NCBI GenBank assembly: GCA_030248225.1
Contig: JASANE010012062.1
Location: 1-64,000, forward strand
Direction: 5' to 3'
DNA length: 64,000 bases
Source of the DNA: Trileptium ribeirensis
Taxonomy: Eukaryota; Nematoda; Enoplea; Enoplida; Thoracostomopsidae
Of the stretch, positions 63,002 through 64,000 are shown in pieces; position 1 is the stretch's first letter, and each line of letters opens with the position of its first letter. The translations under genes and the position numbers were made by a program. The notes beneath the pieces are model-generated. The model had not been told where the DNA came from. It ran no database searches and saw only the letters and a list, made by a program, of their open reading frames with translations.

Positions 63002-63392
63002 TGTTATGGATTTGCTTCGCCAGAACATTTTGGAATTATATTCGATCCTGTTCTGGAAGTTCCTATGATGTACGAGGACATCCTCACACGTGGAGTGACG
63101 GCATCTCAATCTTTCTAGAATGTTCTACGGATTTCGAAAACTGATGTCATGATTATTCTAGAAGATTCTTTGATTATATTTAAAGACGGTTGCCTACCAC
63201 AACTTGAGTTACTGTTTAGTTACTTCTGAAGTACTGTTTCCTTACTGTTCAGTTTACTGTTTCTTATTGTCTCGATTCAACGTTACTTTTACTGTCTTGT
63301 TTACTACGTTTTGTTCACTTACTTCTGTTGGCTTTCAATAAACGCTTGGTTTCTACAGCTCAACGTGGATCTACGCCTCTGGGAATACAACA
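63002..63392 (+). repeat. 3' LTR of Gypsy element 2
   Basis: 391 bp, same length as the 5' LTR, ends AATACAACA before the cacac duplication. Confidence 0.95.
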
Positions 63393-63397
63393 CACAC

Positions 63398-64000
63398 TAT
63401 CGTTTTAAAAAATTTTTTTTCAAAGAATAGTATTGATTCTTTAAAACCTCATTAAAATTTTTCTTAAATCTCATGAAAATGTTTCAAAAATTGTGAAATT
63501 TCAAAAAGACATACTTTGCAAGCATTAAGTAAAACATTTAAATGTATTTTTAAAGGCATAATATGTGATACGTCATGGCTGTGCAGTATTGGCATTGCTA
63601 TAGCCAAAAATGGTGGTATTTGGCTTAAGTTCGCATACATAGTCAATCAAGCTGGGATCTGCCAAGCTTGCCGTCTGCTTACTTCAGGCAATGCAGGGAT
63701 GTTGCGTTTCAGCCATCTAGCTTGCGTTGAGTTTACCTGTGGTGAACAGTACTCACGTTCCACGTTCTGGTGTTAAACGTTGCTTTCATTATTTCATAAA
63801 TTTTAACTGTAGTATCCAACTTTTATCTGCACCTTGTCCACCGTGTAGTGGAATACGCTGTCGTTGTTAATCCAGACCATAACCAATTTGGAATGGTATT
63901 TTTTTGTTTTGTTTTTAATTTGGTTTTGACTTGTCGTGGGTAGTATACTACCGGCGCCTATCTACCCTTAGGTCTTGAATTTTTTCTTTGAATAAGTTTA
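63398..64000 (+). other. PREP intron 4, continuation
   Basis: No PREP exon or other coding signal up to the window end. Confidence 0.5.

Larger units (their letters stand above)
58360..63392 (+). mobile_element. Gypsy LTR retrotransposon, element 2, full-length, 5-bp target duplication
   Basis: 5033 bp with LTRs of identical length (391 bp) differing at about 16 positions by eye, roughly 96% identity. It is flanked by cacac at 58355-58359 and 63393-63397. Candidate primer-binding site tggcgcactgagtaggatct follows the 5' LTR; polypurine tract aggcggggagg ends at 63001. Sense orientation inside PREP intron 4, so its LTR poly(A) signals could affect host transcripts. Same lineage as element 1, but younger. 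Coding frames carry several stops and shifts. Confidence 0.95.

Overview
This is a repeat-dominated stretch of an animal nuclear genome, most likely an invertebrate. Three things point to an arthropod-like genome, but nothing here fixes the species: an intron-rich animal gene, a LINE whose ORF1 looks like the DUF4780 type, and Gypsy elements of the K02A2.6-like type. I see one real host gene. It is the 5' part of a prolyl endopeptidase (prolyl oligopeptidase, PREP) gene on the + strand, with four coding exons at 45983-46063, 53170-53297, 55377-55472 and 57629-57797. All have consensus splice sites and compatible phases. The gene runs off the right end of the window. Almost everything else is transposable element, mostly broken, or degenerate tandem repeat.

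Layout. 1-540: 48-bp minisatellite. 540-5846: no gene, but two tRNA-like (SINE-type) remnants near 1.05 and 1.5 kb. 5847-10806: degenerate Gypsy element (element 1) with both LTRs. 10807-20090: about 9 kb without genes. It includes an array of about 215-bp units that each carry a T-run followed by a hairpin (12.2-13.5 kb), other tandem repeats (13.5-14.5 kb), twin hairpins, a purine tract and a 480-bp-spaced duplication. 20.1-22.73 kb (minus strand): two tandem, decayed copies of a gene whose product joins a NADAR (YbiA-like) domain to an SGNH/GDSL-like domain. They sit head to head with a truncated Gypsy element (element 3, 22.75-28.3 kb) whose pol ends in a PHD-type finger. 28.8-35.5 kb: degenerate array of 1.3-2.9 kb units, hit by a 5'-truncated LINE. 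35771-40943: a full-length but decayed LINE with a 10-bp target-site duplication. 42.4-44.6 kb: an internally deleted relative of element 3. 45.9 kb to the end: the PREP gene. Its introns hold a LINE remnant split by a complete non-autonomous hAT element (8-bp duplication), two more hAT fragments, and a nearly intact Gypsy provirus (element 2, 58360-63392). Element 2 has 391-bp LTRs and a 5-bp duplication.

Elements 1 and 2 are one lineage: same gag/pol order, two zinc knuckles, a DTA-type protease motif and the same in-frame gag stop. Elements 3 and 4 are a second lineage. The most unusual content is the NADAR-SGNH pair. I know of no standard retroelement protein with this architecture, and its place beside (and antisense to) a Gypsy element raises the question of whether it is mobile cargo. 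All readings are by eye; no database search was run.
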